Source: a virus | Virus record (IMG/VR): IMGVR_UViG_3300002835_000134 | Location: 1-64,000 of that record | Direction: 5' to 3' (one strand) | Length of the DNA stretch: 64,000 nt | Shown: positions 38,816 to 49,000 of the stretch, in pieces | How positions within the stretch are numbered: the stretch's first letter is position 1 | How the letters are laid out: each line of letters begins with the position of its first letter | Position numbers and translations under genes: made by a program | The notes under the pieces: generated by a model | Told to the model about the DNA's origin: nothing | Database searches by the model: none | Seen by the model: the letters and a program-made list of their open reading frames with translations, nothing else

Positions 38816-39739
38816 ATGGAAATATTAGCAGGAACAAACTCACCAATACAGCACAGGGTATTTTGGAAAGGCGAATCTGCAGTTGCAGATAGCATACCCA
38901 CAGTATCTTTATTACGAGCAGATGTACCAGCACAAACAGTTTTATACTCTGGCACTGCAGTTCAATCAGAGACCGATACAGGGGTTTACAATTTTTATGC
39001 ACCACAAACCACTAAGCTTCCAGGATCTCTTATTGCAAGATGGCAATATGCGGTTGAAGGTTTTTCTATATCATATGATCAAAATGTTGATGTAGTTAAG
39101 CCATACGTAGACTTGTCACAAGTGATTAATGGTTTAGGTTTGGGCTCTGACTACAATGATCCAAATAGCAGAACTTATCAAGAGCTAGTTGATGCCGAGA
39201 AGTACTCTCGTAAAGTAATTGAAAATTACACTCAGCAAAAGTTCTACAGCTATCTTTCATCAGAGATTGCTTATGGGTCTGGTAACGATATTCTTCCTTT
39301 ATCTAATAAGATAAACACTCTTCAAGCAATAGAAGTAAATGATATCCCGCTTACAGGAATGCCATTTGAAGTTGCTGAAAGTGGATTTTCAATTAGATTA
39401 AATCGTGCAGATATGCTTGACAACGTAACATATGTTGCTAACGGCTTGATCCCACCAACTATCAATGACTACTCAGGAATCTTTAATAAAGATGCTAGAT
39501 ATAAAGTCACGGGATACTTCGGCTGGGAAAAAGTTCCAAATGAAGTTGAGATGGCAGCTATTGAACTTATGAAAGACTATTTCTCTAAAGACAAAGTATG
39601 GAGAAACAAGTATATAAAGAGCATATCCACATTCGACTGGCAGTTTGATTTTAACTCAGCCACCTTTTCGGGTACTGGTAATAACTACGTAGACCAATTG
39701 CTTTTGCCTTATGTAATAAGCAAAATGGTATTGATATAA
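38816..39739 (+). CDS. Head-tail connector/adaptor
   Basis: The 307-residue protein has an N-terminal beta domain (HRVFWKGESAVADSIPTVSLLRADV) like BppU modules. The C-terminal part (about 120-307) resembles gp6/HK97-type connector proteins with helical DAEKYSRKVIENYTQQKF and VEMAAIELMKDYF. It should dock under the portal. Its position before the stopper and tail terminator genes supports this. Confidence 0.7.
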   Translation: MEILAGTNSPIQHRVFWKGESAVADSIPTVSLLRADVPAQTVLYSGTAVQSETDTGVYNFYAPQTTKLPGSLIARWQYAVEGFSISYDQNVDVVKPYVDLSQVINGLGLGSDYNDPNSRTYQELVDAEKYSRKVIENYTQQKFYSYLSSEIAYGSGNDILPLSNKINTLQAIEVNDIPLTGMPFEVAESGFSIRLNRADMLDNVTYVANGLIPPTINDYSGIFNKDARYKVTGYFGWEKVPNEVEMAAIELMKDYFSKDKVWRNKYIKSISTFDWQFDFNSATFSGTGNNYVDQLLLPYVISKMVLI

Positions 39740-39740
39740 A

Positions 39741-40166
39741 ATGAATAATCTTGTAGACTCCATCCTAAGCATGAAGATGGATGTGTATGTGCAGCAAGAC
39801 GTACAGGACCAGGATACAGGCGCTATAAAAAAAGAATGGCTTTATTCAAAAACTGTTGCCTGCTATGCAAGAGGAATAATCACTAGCAGCGGAGCCAGAT
39901 CTTCAGATGTCCAAACCATGAGTAATAGATATACTAACAAAGAAAATATTGAAATTAGAACTGAAGCAAGAGTAACCCTAAGAGACAAGATTACAAATAT
40001 TAGAGACTCATCAGATAATGTTATTTGGGCCGAGCTAAATTACCCAACAGAAACTCCAACAGTCTTTGAACTAATTGGAACTACACCAATCACTGACCCA
40101 TTCGGCGGAATACTAGGATACAACTGTTCAGCCCGTAGATCGGAGAATCAGGTAATTGGACTCTAG
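39741..40166 (+). CDS. Head-tail stopper-like protein
   Basis: The 141-residue beta-barrel-like protein (MKMDVYVQQDVQDQDTGAIKKEW, ITSSGARSSDVQTMSNRYTN, RVTLRDKITNIRDSS) matches the size and position of SPP1 gp16/HK97 stopper proteins, which close the connector and contact the tail. The start is two bases after the previous stop. Confidence 0.7.
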   Translation: MNNLVDSILSMKMDVYVQQDVQDQDTGAIKKEWLYSKTVACYARGIITSSGARSSDVQTMSNRYTNKENIEIRTEARVTLRDKITNIRDSSDNVIWAELNYPTETPTVFELIGTTPITDPFGGILGYNCSARRSENQVIGL

Positions 40167-40944
40167 TGTTGCTTTACTACAAACCGCAAGCGGCCTTGAA
40201 CGACCAATGGCTGGAAACAAGCCTGGGATAATTAAAGATTCCTCTGTAGCACAAATATCTGCATTCCTTTATTACCAAGCAAGTGTCCTTGGAAAACTTA
40301 CAGCAAACAAAGCCTTTCAAAGTTTATTTAAACAAACTATATTTAATCAGATAAATAAAGATTTTGGGGACTATATAGATTCATCTGCAAGAGTAAAGCC
40401 AACTGCATTGCACCATGTTTATGAATGGAATAAAACGGGGCAAGAGACATCTAGACTATTTAAATTAAACAGGATGGATGCAGATGGACTTTCATTTAGA
40501 GTAACATATGACTTTAAATTATCTAAGTCTTCTGTCCCGTCTAAAAATAAAAAACAAAGAAAGAAATATGTATTTGCAACAAAGGCTTCTGTGATGGAAG
40601 CTGGAATGCCCGTAATAATCCGTCCAAGGTCCGCTGAGCGCTTAGTATTTGAGTTAGATGGTATTACCGTGTTTATGCCCAAAGGGTCCTCAGTGACCGT
40701 TAAAAGCCCAGGAGGACGTGCCTCATCAAATCAATTTAGACTACACTACGGAAGATATTTTGGGGGGCAGCTTGTTAATAATTCAATCAAGGCCTCTGGG
40801 TTTCAGAATATATTTAACGCCAAAATGAGCAAGGCATTAGATACACCAGCAAGTATTCGAAAAGTGCAATATAGCTTCACAGCTGGTAAAATTAGGTTGG
40901 AAGCAGATATGGAATTACAAACGGCATTTGGGGGAGCACTATGA
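40156..40944 (+). CDS. Tail completion/neck protein (HK97 gp10-like position)
   Basis: The 262-residue basic protein probably starts at TTG 40156, overlapping the stopper gene by 11 bases. Sequence similarity to a known family is weak, but position between stopper and tail terminator is that of gp10-like neck proteins. A basic stretch (KNKKQRKKYVF) and Gly/Arg-rich GGRASSNQFRLHYGRYFGG are notable. It overlaps the next start by ATGA. Confidence 0.6.
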   Translation: MDSSVALLQTASGLERPMAGNKPGIIKDSSVAQISAFLYYQASVLGKLTANKAFQSLFKQTIFNQINKDFGDYIDSSARVKPTALHHVYEWNKTGQETSRLFKLNRMDADGLSFRVTYDFKLSKSSVPSKNKKQRKKYVFATKASVMEAGMPVIIRPRSAERLVFELDGITVFMPKGSSVTVKSPGGRASSNQFRLHYGRYFGGQLVNNSIKASGFQNIFNAKMSKALDTPASIRKVQYSFTAGKIRLEADMELQTAFGGAL

Positions 40945-41450
40945 CAGTAGATTATAAGATAGATGCAGTATTTGAACTACGCAAGTTCCTCTGGAATGAA
41001 TTAAAGACTACAAAGATATTTGATCCTACAGAATACTACAGCGATAATATTAATATGGAGATTATTCCAATTATCCCAGTTCAGCAACAGCCAGAACTCA
41101 ATCAATTTTTAAGCGGGAAGAAGCATATTGTCTATGACAAGATTGGCCTATCCTATGAGGACATATGGCTACTATGCTGCGAGAAGGTTTTATTTACAGT
41201 GTATTCCACAGACGTATCCGACATATATGAGATCCGAAATTTGATGACAGACCTATTCAGAAGAATGGACGATTCTGCCAGAGATATTAATAAATTTAAG
41301 GATGAGCCAAAGATTAAATTTCACAGTATACAGGTTGTTGAGACCTCACCCATAACCCCGTCAGAGGAACTTCAGGGCTTCCTATCGTCCGACATAATCC
41401 TAGAAGTAAAATATTCAAGAATCACTGGCCCAGATGGACGTTTTATCTAA
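40941..41450 (+). CDS. Tail terminator-like protein
   Basis: The 169-residue alpha/beta protein (FELRKFLWNELKTT, EDIWLLCCEKVLFTVYSTD, YEIRNLMTDLFRRMDDS) has the fold pattern of tail terminator proteins (lambda gpU/SPP1 gp17 type). These cap the tail tube and join it to the head. It immediately precedes the major tail protein gene. Confidence 0.65.
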   Translation: MTVDYKIDAVFELRKFLWNELKTTKIFDPTEYYSDNINMEIIPIIPVQQQPELNQFLSGKKHIVYDKIGLSYEDIWLLCCEKVLFTVYSTDVSDIYEIRNLMTDLFRRMDDSARDINKFKDEPKIKFHSIQVVETSPITPSEELQGFLSSDIILEVKYSRITGPDGRFI

Positions 41451-41451
41451 G

Positions 41452-41480
41452 TTGCGTTTGGGGTCATTATACACTAAAAT
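41452..41480 (+). promoter_or_regulatory. Promoter before major tail gene
   Basis: TTGCGT (41452-41457), 17 bases and TAAAAT (41475-41480). A long AT-rich leader with an AGGAGG site leads to ATG 41571. Confidence 0.5.
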
Positions 41481-41570
41481 TAGCTTAGAGGAAAAAGCCT
41501 AGCCAGCTTTGATTTAGATTTAAAACGTAAGTCAATATATATATATTTATTTAACAGGAGGTTTTACAAC

Positions 41571-42311
41571 ATGGCACAAAACACAGGTAATGCTAGAAAT
41601 ATTCTTGTTGGTGCGTCACCATTGTTCCTTACAACACTTGATATCACATCTGGGCAATATGCAGATTTTGAAGCAGGAGTTTTAAGAGCAGGCACAGCAA
41701 CAAAGAACGATAAGGTACCAGCATTCGTAGCACCAACAACATCAGCAGCGGGAACATCTTACACAGATACACTTAACGCACTAGATGCAGGTGTAGGACA
41801 AGATGGAGCCTACCGTAACGTAGGTTACACAAATAACGGTCTTCAGGTTACATACAACCCATCATACGGTTCAGTAACAGTAGATCAGCTTCTTGACTCA
41901 GCAAAGCTTTTCAAGGAGACAATGGAAGTTATGATCGCAACAGAAATGGCAGAAGGTACTCTTGAGAACGTTCTTGCTGTATTTGGTCAGCGCTCAGACA
42001 CATTAGATTCATCAGTTGCAACAAAGAAGACTCTAGGTCTTGCTGGTGGAGCACTAGGTGAGGCTCCAACAGAGCGTCAGCTAATTGCAGTTGGACAGGC
42101 TCCAACTTCAGATACAGTTTCAGCTTCTGAGCGTGTATATTATGCACGTCGTGTTCTTTCTGTACAACAGTCACAGTTCTCTTTGGCTCGTAACGCAGCA
42201 TCAACATTCCCAGTAACATTCCGTTTGCTACCATCAGGTGCATCGACTCACGCTGGTAAGGAATATGGTTTCATTGTAGACCGTGTTCTCTCAAAGCTAC
42301 CAACACCATAA
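41571..42311 (+). CDS. Major tail protein
   Basis: The 246-residue protein (MAQNTGNARNILVGASPLFLTT) fits a tail tube subunit by position (after the tail terminator, before the frameshifted chaperones), by a perfect AGGAGG ribosome-binding site, by an own terminator and by a shift to highly expressed codons like the capsid gene. The ATEMAEGTLENVLAVFG helix and ERVYYARRVLSVQQSQFSLARN strands fit tube proteins. Confidence 0.85.
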   Translation: MAQNTGNARNILVGASPLFLTTLDITSGQYADFEAGVLRAGTATKNDKVPAFVAPTTSAAGTSYTDTLNALDAGVGQDGAYRNVGYTNNGLQVTYNPSYGSVTVDQLLDSAKLFKETMEVMIATEMAEGTLENVLAVFGQRSDTLDSSVATKKTLGLAGGALGEAPTERQLIAVGQAPTSDTVSASERVYYARRVLSVQQSQFSLARNAASTFPVTFRLLPSGASTHAGKEYGFIVDRVLSKLPTP

Positions 42312-42335
42312 TTAATATAATTAATTAATAGATTA

Positions 42336-42359
42336 CCCCCCAAGCAATTGGGGGGTTTT
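42336..42359 (+). terminator. Intrinsic terminator with GCAA tetraloop
   Basis: CCCCCCAA and TTGGGGGG form an 8-bp stem closed by a GNRA-type GCAA loop, followed by TTTTC. Confidence 0.93.
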
Positions 42360-42362
42360 CTA

Positions 42363-42391
42363 TTGCCATTGTATTTTGAATATGATACAAT
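42363..42391 (+). promoter_or_regulatory. Promoter of the tail assembly genes
   Basis: TTGCCA (42363-42368), 17 bases and TGaTACAAT (-10 at 42386-42391). A leader with AGGAGG leads to TTG 42421. Confidence 0.7.
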
Positions 42392-42420
42392 AATTAAGAC
42401 TAGATCCTAGGAGGATTAAA

Positions 42421-42753
42421 TTGGCAACTACAGTATATGATGTTGAAGAAATTCAGCTACAGAATGGCGCTACAGTTAAGCTTAAGCCTTTAACAATTAA
42501 AGAGCTACGTGAGTTTATGAAGGTCATTAATAAGACACAAGAAGTAACAACAGAAGACGAAACATTAACAATCCTTATTGAGGCTTGTGGAGTGGCTTTA
42601 CAGAAGCAGCTTCCAGACTTAGTAGCGGACAAAGACGCATTTGAAGACACACTTGACGTTCCAACTATCAATCGCATTCTTGAAGTTTGCGGAGGAATTA
42701 AGATGGACGACCCAAACCTACTAGCGGCAGCAGTACTGGCTGGTCAGAACTAG
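42421..42753 (+). CDS. Tail assembly chaperone (short form, G-like)
   Basis: The 110-residue protein starts at TTG 42421 six bases after a strong AGGAGGA. It is an alpha-helical chaperone of the lambda gpG type (VKLKPLTIKELREFMKVINK, LVADKDAFEDTLDVPTINRILEVCGG) that coats the tape measure during tail assembly. A -1 frameshift near its end makes the longer GT-like form. Confidence 0.8.
   Translation: MATTVYDVEEIQLQNGATVKLKPLTIKELREFMKVINKTQEVTTEDETLTILIEACGVALQKQLPDLVADKDAFEDTLDVPTINRILEVCGGIKMDDPNLLAAAVLAGQN
42711..42717 (+). other. -1 ribosomal frameshift slippery heptamer
   Basis: C-CCA-AAC in the reading frame forms CCCAAAC, a perfect X-XXY-YYZ slippery site, 12 codons before the short-form stop. 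Slippage opens the second chaperone frame up to 43085. Confidence 0.85.
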
Positions 42754-43085
42754 ATCTAGCCGCTTTAGAAGGGGAAGTTTTTCTTCTTGGTAATTGGATA
42801 AATTACGAACAGTTAGAAGAAAGTCTTTCAATGCCAGAATTAGTCCAGACTTTTAAATCAATGCAAAAAACTGAATCGGAAAAAAGAAAATTCTTAGCTT
42901 CAATTCAGGGAGTAGATTTAAATGAAAGCAGTAATGAAAATAAGGAGGGGTCATCCTTCGAAGATGTTAAAAGAAGAGCACTTGGAATTACGGCATCAGC
43001 AAACGATGTTGTATCATTACAAGGGTCATTCGCCAGCGAAGCTGGTTTTGGCATTGGAGCGGGATTAGGATACTCTATAGAGTAA
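42717..43085 (+). CDS. Tail assembly chaperone, frameshift extension (T-like)
   Basis: This frame has no start of its own until ATG 42831. It is open from the slippery site and encodes about 122 residues, including GWSELDLAALEGEVFLLGNW, LVQTFKSMQKTESEKRKFLASI and ALGITASANDVVSLQG. The fused product would span 42421-43085. It corresponds to lambda gpGT, which recruits the tape measure for tube assembly. It ends ten bases before the tape measure gene. Confidence 0.8.
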   Translation, partial: PTSGSSTGWSELDLAALEGEVFLLGNWINYEQLEESLSMPELVQTFKSMQKTESEKRKFLASIQGVDLNESSNENKEGSSFEDVKRRALGITASANDVVSLQGSFASEAGFGIGAGLGYSIE

Positions 43086-43094
43086 CATAGTAAT

Positions 43095-46000
43095 ATGGCA
43101 GATAATAATTTAACCACGTTTATTACCGCCAACGCAGACTTTACGAGTTTAAGAACTCAGCTAGCTGCGGTTACTGCCCAACTCGTAAAATTACAAGAAA
43201 CAACTGCTGGCACAAACGCTAAACTTGCAAATCAAATTGCAGTGATGAACAAGTCGTTTGCCACGACACTTACTTCAACAGGGCAATTTTCACAACACTT
43301 TGTATCTCTAACTTCAGACGTAGACAAGTTTGGAAGAAATTTAGATAGAGGCCGACTCAAGCTCAACGAATATTATAATGCTTGGAGCGGCCATACAAAG
43401 AAAACAAGCAATTTAGTTAGAGAACTTGCTAAGCAGCAAGTAATGCTTCAGCAGGCTATAGTTCAGCCTGTAGGTAAAAACGCACAAGGCTTAATGCAAT
43501 ACAATGTTATGGTTGCAAAGGGTCTTGATGAAGTAAAGAACAAGATGGCTATTGCTACACAGCAAGCGGCAATTATGAACAAGGTCATGCTTGACGGATC
43601 AACAGGACTTATTAACTGGGGTAAAAATACTCAGTGGGCTGGACGTCAATTAACAGTAGGACTTACTGTTCCACTTATTGCATTTGGCGCAGCAGCACAA
43701 AAAGCATTTAAAGAAGCAGACCAAGAACTAGTAAGATTAACAAAGGTTTATGGCGGATTAGCTGCAACATCTTCAGCAGATTTGGCTCAAGTTAGAAAAG
43801 ATATTAGCGCAACCGCAAAAGAAATTGCAAGCTCTTATGGAGTTGCATACAAAGAAACAATTGCATTAGCGGCTGATCTTGCAGCAACAGGACAACAGGG
43901 CAACGACTTAATAGCTGCTACACAACAAACTACAAGGCTAGCGGTTCTTGGTGAAGTTGATAGACAAGAAGCAATGAAAGCAACTCTTGCAATTCAAAAC
44001 GCATTTAAACAAAGCACAGACGAACTTACCGCATCAATTGACTTTCTTAACGCAGTTGAAAACCAGACATCAACAAGCCTTGCAGATTTAACTGAAGCTA
44101 TTCCAAAGGCAGGGCCAGTAGTTAAATCACTAGGTGGAGATGTAAAAGATTTAGCGCTTTACCTTACAGCAATGAAAGAAGGCGGAGTAAACGCTTCTGA
44201 AGGCGCAAACGCAATTAAGTCTGCAATGGCATCATTAATTAACCCAACAAAAGTTGCAACCGAACAATTTATGGGGTTTGGAATTGACCTTAAGGGAATA
44301 GTAAACGATAACGCTGGAAACCTTACAGAAACTATAATGGACTTGCAATCAGCGCTAGACCAGCTTAATCCTTTAGATAAATCTAGAGCAATCGAACAGC
44401 TATTTGGAAAATTCCAGTATGCAAGAATGTCTGCACTATTTGAAAACCTCGGGAAATCAGGGTCACAGACATTGCAAGTTATGGACTTAATGAAAGCAAG
44501 TGCGGTTGAACTTGCAGGTATCTCTGAGCGAGAATTAAAGATGATCACAGAGTCAGCCTCTGGACAGTTTAAGAGAGCATGGGCTGCAGTACAAGCAGAC
44601 CTTGCTACAGTAGGAGAGCAATTCTTAAGAATAAGCACAAAAGTTTTAAAGGTAGTAGATGCAATAATTAATTTCTTTAAAGCACTTCCAGGCCCAGTTA
44701 AAACATTCCTTAATGCATTAGGTGGAATAACAGCAATTGCTGGACCACTCATCATGATGGCTGGTGTTATGGGTAACTTTATTGGTTATGTTGTAAAGGG
44801 CATATTCCATTTAAGACAACTTGCTAAGGGTGGGCAGGGCTTTAGGTTATTAACTCCAGAAATCATTGCAGCAGATGCTGCAGCAAAGGGATTAGCAACA
44901 TCTTTTTATTCAGACTCAGAAGCAACTATAGTATTAAAAAATGCAGTAGACACTCTTGCAGCATCTTTCACAGGACTTGAGACAAGAGCCAACGCAGCTA
45001 AGGTTGCAGTTCAACCAGCAATATCTACAGTCGCAGGAAGTGTACTTGCAGCAGGCGGAGTGGGACAAAGAATAGTGGACAAGAGCAACCCACTAATTGG
45101 AGAGCCATACTCAAGAGATATGTCTCATATGATTCCAGCACAAACAAATCAGCCAGGAACTATATTTGGAACAGTTCCAGGTGCAGCTCCAGTTAATATT
45201 AGAATTGGTAAAAACCCACAAGCATATATGAACGCAGATATGCCAAAGATTCCAGGAGTTACATCAGTAAATGGAATATCTACTGGAGTAGTTGCAGCAG
45301 AAGCCGCAAAGTGGCATGCAATGACTGCAGCAATTGCAATGCAATCAGAAGCAGAAATTAAATTATTAAAGACAGAGGTAATGGCAACTGGAACAGTTAC
45401 ATCAAGCCTATCGGATTCCTATCAAGCTTTACTACCACAATTTTCCGAAATTACTCAACTTGCAGCAGCTGAAACACAAGCAATTGTTCAACAGCTTCAG
45501 GCAAGTAAAATAACAGTAGAGCAGGCAAGAGCAAAAGTAATTCAGTTAAATGCAACAGTAGAAGCAATGCTTGCAGAAACAACAGCACTTACAGCCCAAT
45601 CAATGGGAAGAACTGCAAACTTAACTACAGTGCCATTTACATCTCAGCCAGTAGTTGACCCAGCCACTGGGAAATCAAATATGAAAGAAATGTTCCATAA
45701 AGGATCAACAAAAAATCTTGTAGATAAAATTGCTAGAGCTCTCGGAGGAGTTAGAACTTCGGGCGCAGGGTATAACATTCAAACAACAAAACCTAAGTTT
45801 GCTGACGGCGGAATCGTACCAGGAACAGGTAATACAGATACATATCACACAACAGCAGAGGCTGGATCTTTTGTAATTAATAAGAAGTCTACTCAAGAAA
45901 ATATGCCAATAATAAGCAGTCTGCTAGGTGGAACTCCTAAGTTTGCTGACGGTGGTCAAGTACCTGTTGTTCTGACTCCTGGAGAAGCAGTAATACCTGC

Positions 46001-49000
46001 AGAAGTTGCACAAAAGAATATGCCTTTGATGTACGAGCTAAATGGTGGCCCAGGAAACACATCTGGAAGCGGAATGCATCTTCGTGGCGGATCAATTGCA
46101 TCTATAATTCGTGGAGTTACGCAAAGAGGAAGACACTATAAAGCAAAAGCATTGCTAGATGATGCTGGAATTCCTATTAACAAATTACAAAACTCTGTTT
46201 ATCCATTCTCACACTCACTTAATTTAAAAATAAGAGGTGGCGGAACAGCGTCAGCAAGAGAGTTTATAGACGTATTTGAATCACCAGACTCACTTAGATT
46301 AGCTAATGTTGTTTTAGATAGAAGTGGCTTAAAGCCAATAACTTCAATACAGCATCAAGCTATTAGAAAATATTTAAATGATCCTACCAAGGTAGATCCA
46401 TCTAAAGAATTAACAGAAGCTGGTTTTGGTTCTGAGTTAACAAAAGCATACCTATCTGCTGGAGTTAGCAAAGATCAGATAAGTGCAATTGCAGCAAAGC
46501 ATACAATGAGATTTGCTTTCCCAGGCACTGGAACAATTGTTGAAAGAAGAGACGCTTTGATTAAAAAGCTTCAAGATAAATATCCAGATGCCTCATTCTC
46601 GATAGATAAAAGATCAAATAATAATATAGTTGTAAAAATACCAGGACAAAAAGCATTTAAAATTGAGCATGAAGCTACAAGATCTATACACGGTGCAACT
46701 GGAGGAGTGTCTTATGAAACATTAAGACAGGATATTCCAGCAGGCGCTACTGCAGATGGAAAACTTGCATATGGGCATATTCCGTTAGACGAAACATTGT
46801 TAAATGCAGGAGGAATGGTACCTGGGAAATTTGCAAAAAGACTATTTGGCGGAGGAAGATTATTCCTTGGAATGCCTAAAACACTTAAGCAGGTAGAAGC
46901 CCAAAGAGCTCAAAAGGCTGCAATGGAAAAAGCAAGCGCTGCAGTAAATAATTCTAGATTTGCAAAAAAGCCTATTACACAATATGGAGATTTGTTAGAG
47001 CCAACTTCAGGTAGAAGCTTCCCAGTTCAAGGCATAGGAGGAGTTTATTCAAAGAACGGAGATAAGGTTTTTGTAAAGCCTGTCTTAGATGAAAAGGCTG
47101 CATTGGCTGAAATGAGAGCTACTCAAATTGCTCGTGAAGTACATGGATTAAATGCTCCAAACCAAAAAATTGTAGTTATGAGAGACCCTTCAGATCCAAC
47201 AGGCAAGCGTAAACTTCTTGCACTTGAATCAAAGTATGACGAAGCATTTGCAAAGCAAGATGGTAAATTTGACGAAGACCAATATTTTAGACAGCTAACA
47301 GCTTCAGCATTACGTGGAGACAAAGACCTAGGAAGAGGAAATCTATCAGGTAATGTTCTAGCGGATGTAGGTACAGCTGGAGTTTTTGCAACCGCCTCTG
47401 GTGTTAGAGATTACTCTGCAACAATGCCATCATTTAAAGATCAAGCTGTAATTAATTTGTTGGGTAAAAAAGGAAGCTCTGCAAAAAGATTCTTTGCAGA
47501 ATCTACATTGGATATACCAAAGGGAATGACTGCAGAACAGTATAATGATCGCATGCTTAAAGAGATCAACGATGCTTTGCCTAAGCTCAAGCAAACTGTT
47601 GCAACTTTCCCTGATTTAACTGCAGAAGAAAGAATTATATATCATGCAATGATTAAAAGACTTTCTGATGCAAGAAAGCCAAATGCAAATTATGCAGATC
47701 TACATGGCATACATTCTGCAGTACAAATATCTGAGCCAAAATCACTCACTCCTGCAGCAATTGCTAAAATGATTGCAGCAGATGAATTAAAGCGCAGACA
47801 GTCTGGACATTCAGTAAGCTTATCAGACGCTAGCTTTAAAACAGCTAGTAACGGATTTGCAATTGGTGGATTAATCGGCAATGTGCTTAAGGGCAGGGCA
47901 ATGCATAGAATTGGTGCAGGCTTTGGACCAACAGGGGCACCTAAGCCAAGCATGTATGAGTCAGCTCCCTGGGGAGTAAATTCATTATCTATTGAAATGG
48001 CTGACAAACTATTTGCAAATACAGGGCTAAGAAAGCACACTCAAAAATTATTTTACGATAAGTTTGCAGCAGCATTAGCAAAAGAAAAACCTTACGGATA
48101 TGTAAAAATGCCAGATGGTACATTAAAGAACGGACTTGAGCCAGACGTATTAGATTCCGTTATAAGATCAGCAGCATCAGATTTAATCGGGGATAGAAAT
48201 GTATTAAAGCAATTATCTCCAATTGATAAAGACATCTTAAGGCAAAAGTATCTGAACTGGGATTCTAAAAAAGATACTCCACTTACAGATTCTTTAAAGA
48301 AAATAATATTTAGTTTAGAGGGCAGAGAAAAGGGAGGACCAGTAAATGCTGGACAAGCATATGTAGTTGGAGAAAAAGGACCTGAGCTATTTGTTCCTAG
48401 AAATTCAGGCGGAATTGTTCCTAATAAAGCTACAATGGCACAAGGATATAACACAGGTGGATTCATTAAGATGATGCTTATGCAGATGCTTGGTTATCAG
48501 GGCGGAATGACTTTAGGAAAGATGAGCGGAATTCCTGGCGGAGATATTATTGGTGGAATGTTAGGTGGTATGCTAGGCATGGGCTCAATGGGTGGCGGAG
48601 GAAAACAAACTCCTATGACATCAAAGAGTAAATGGACAGCTCCTATGGGTGCAACAACCCCAGGAGCAAAAGTTCCATTTGCAGATGGACTTAAAGAGAC
48701 AAAGAATTTAACTGCATACGGAACCAGACTAGAAGCACTTTCTAATAGCACAAATAAGTTTGCCAAGTTTGGAGGCTTTGCACTCAAAGCTGTAACTAGA
48801 TTAAACCTTGCAGTAGGACTTGGTGCAACAGCAATATATCTTGCAAATAAAAGATGGCAAGATCATAGAGAGCATCTTAGAATTGGCGCACTTCAATATG
48901 GCCTAACAGAAGAAGCTGCTAAAAAAGCAGGCCTTAAATTTACTGACTATAGCTCAAAGCTTGCAGATACAGCGGCAAACATAAAAGCATTAAGAGAAAA

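Noticed and set aside
44159-44755. 198-residue antisense frame in the tape measure
   Set aside because: The tape measure frame is continuous and typical; the antisense frame has no supporting signals.
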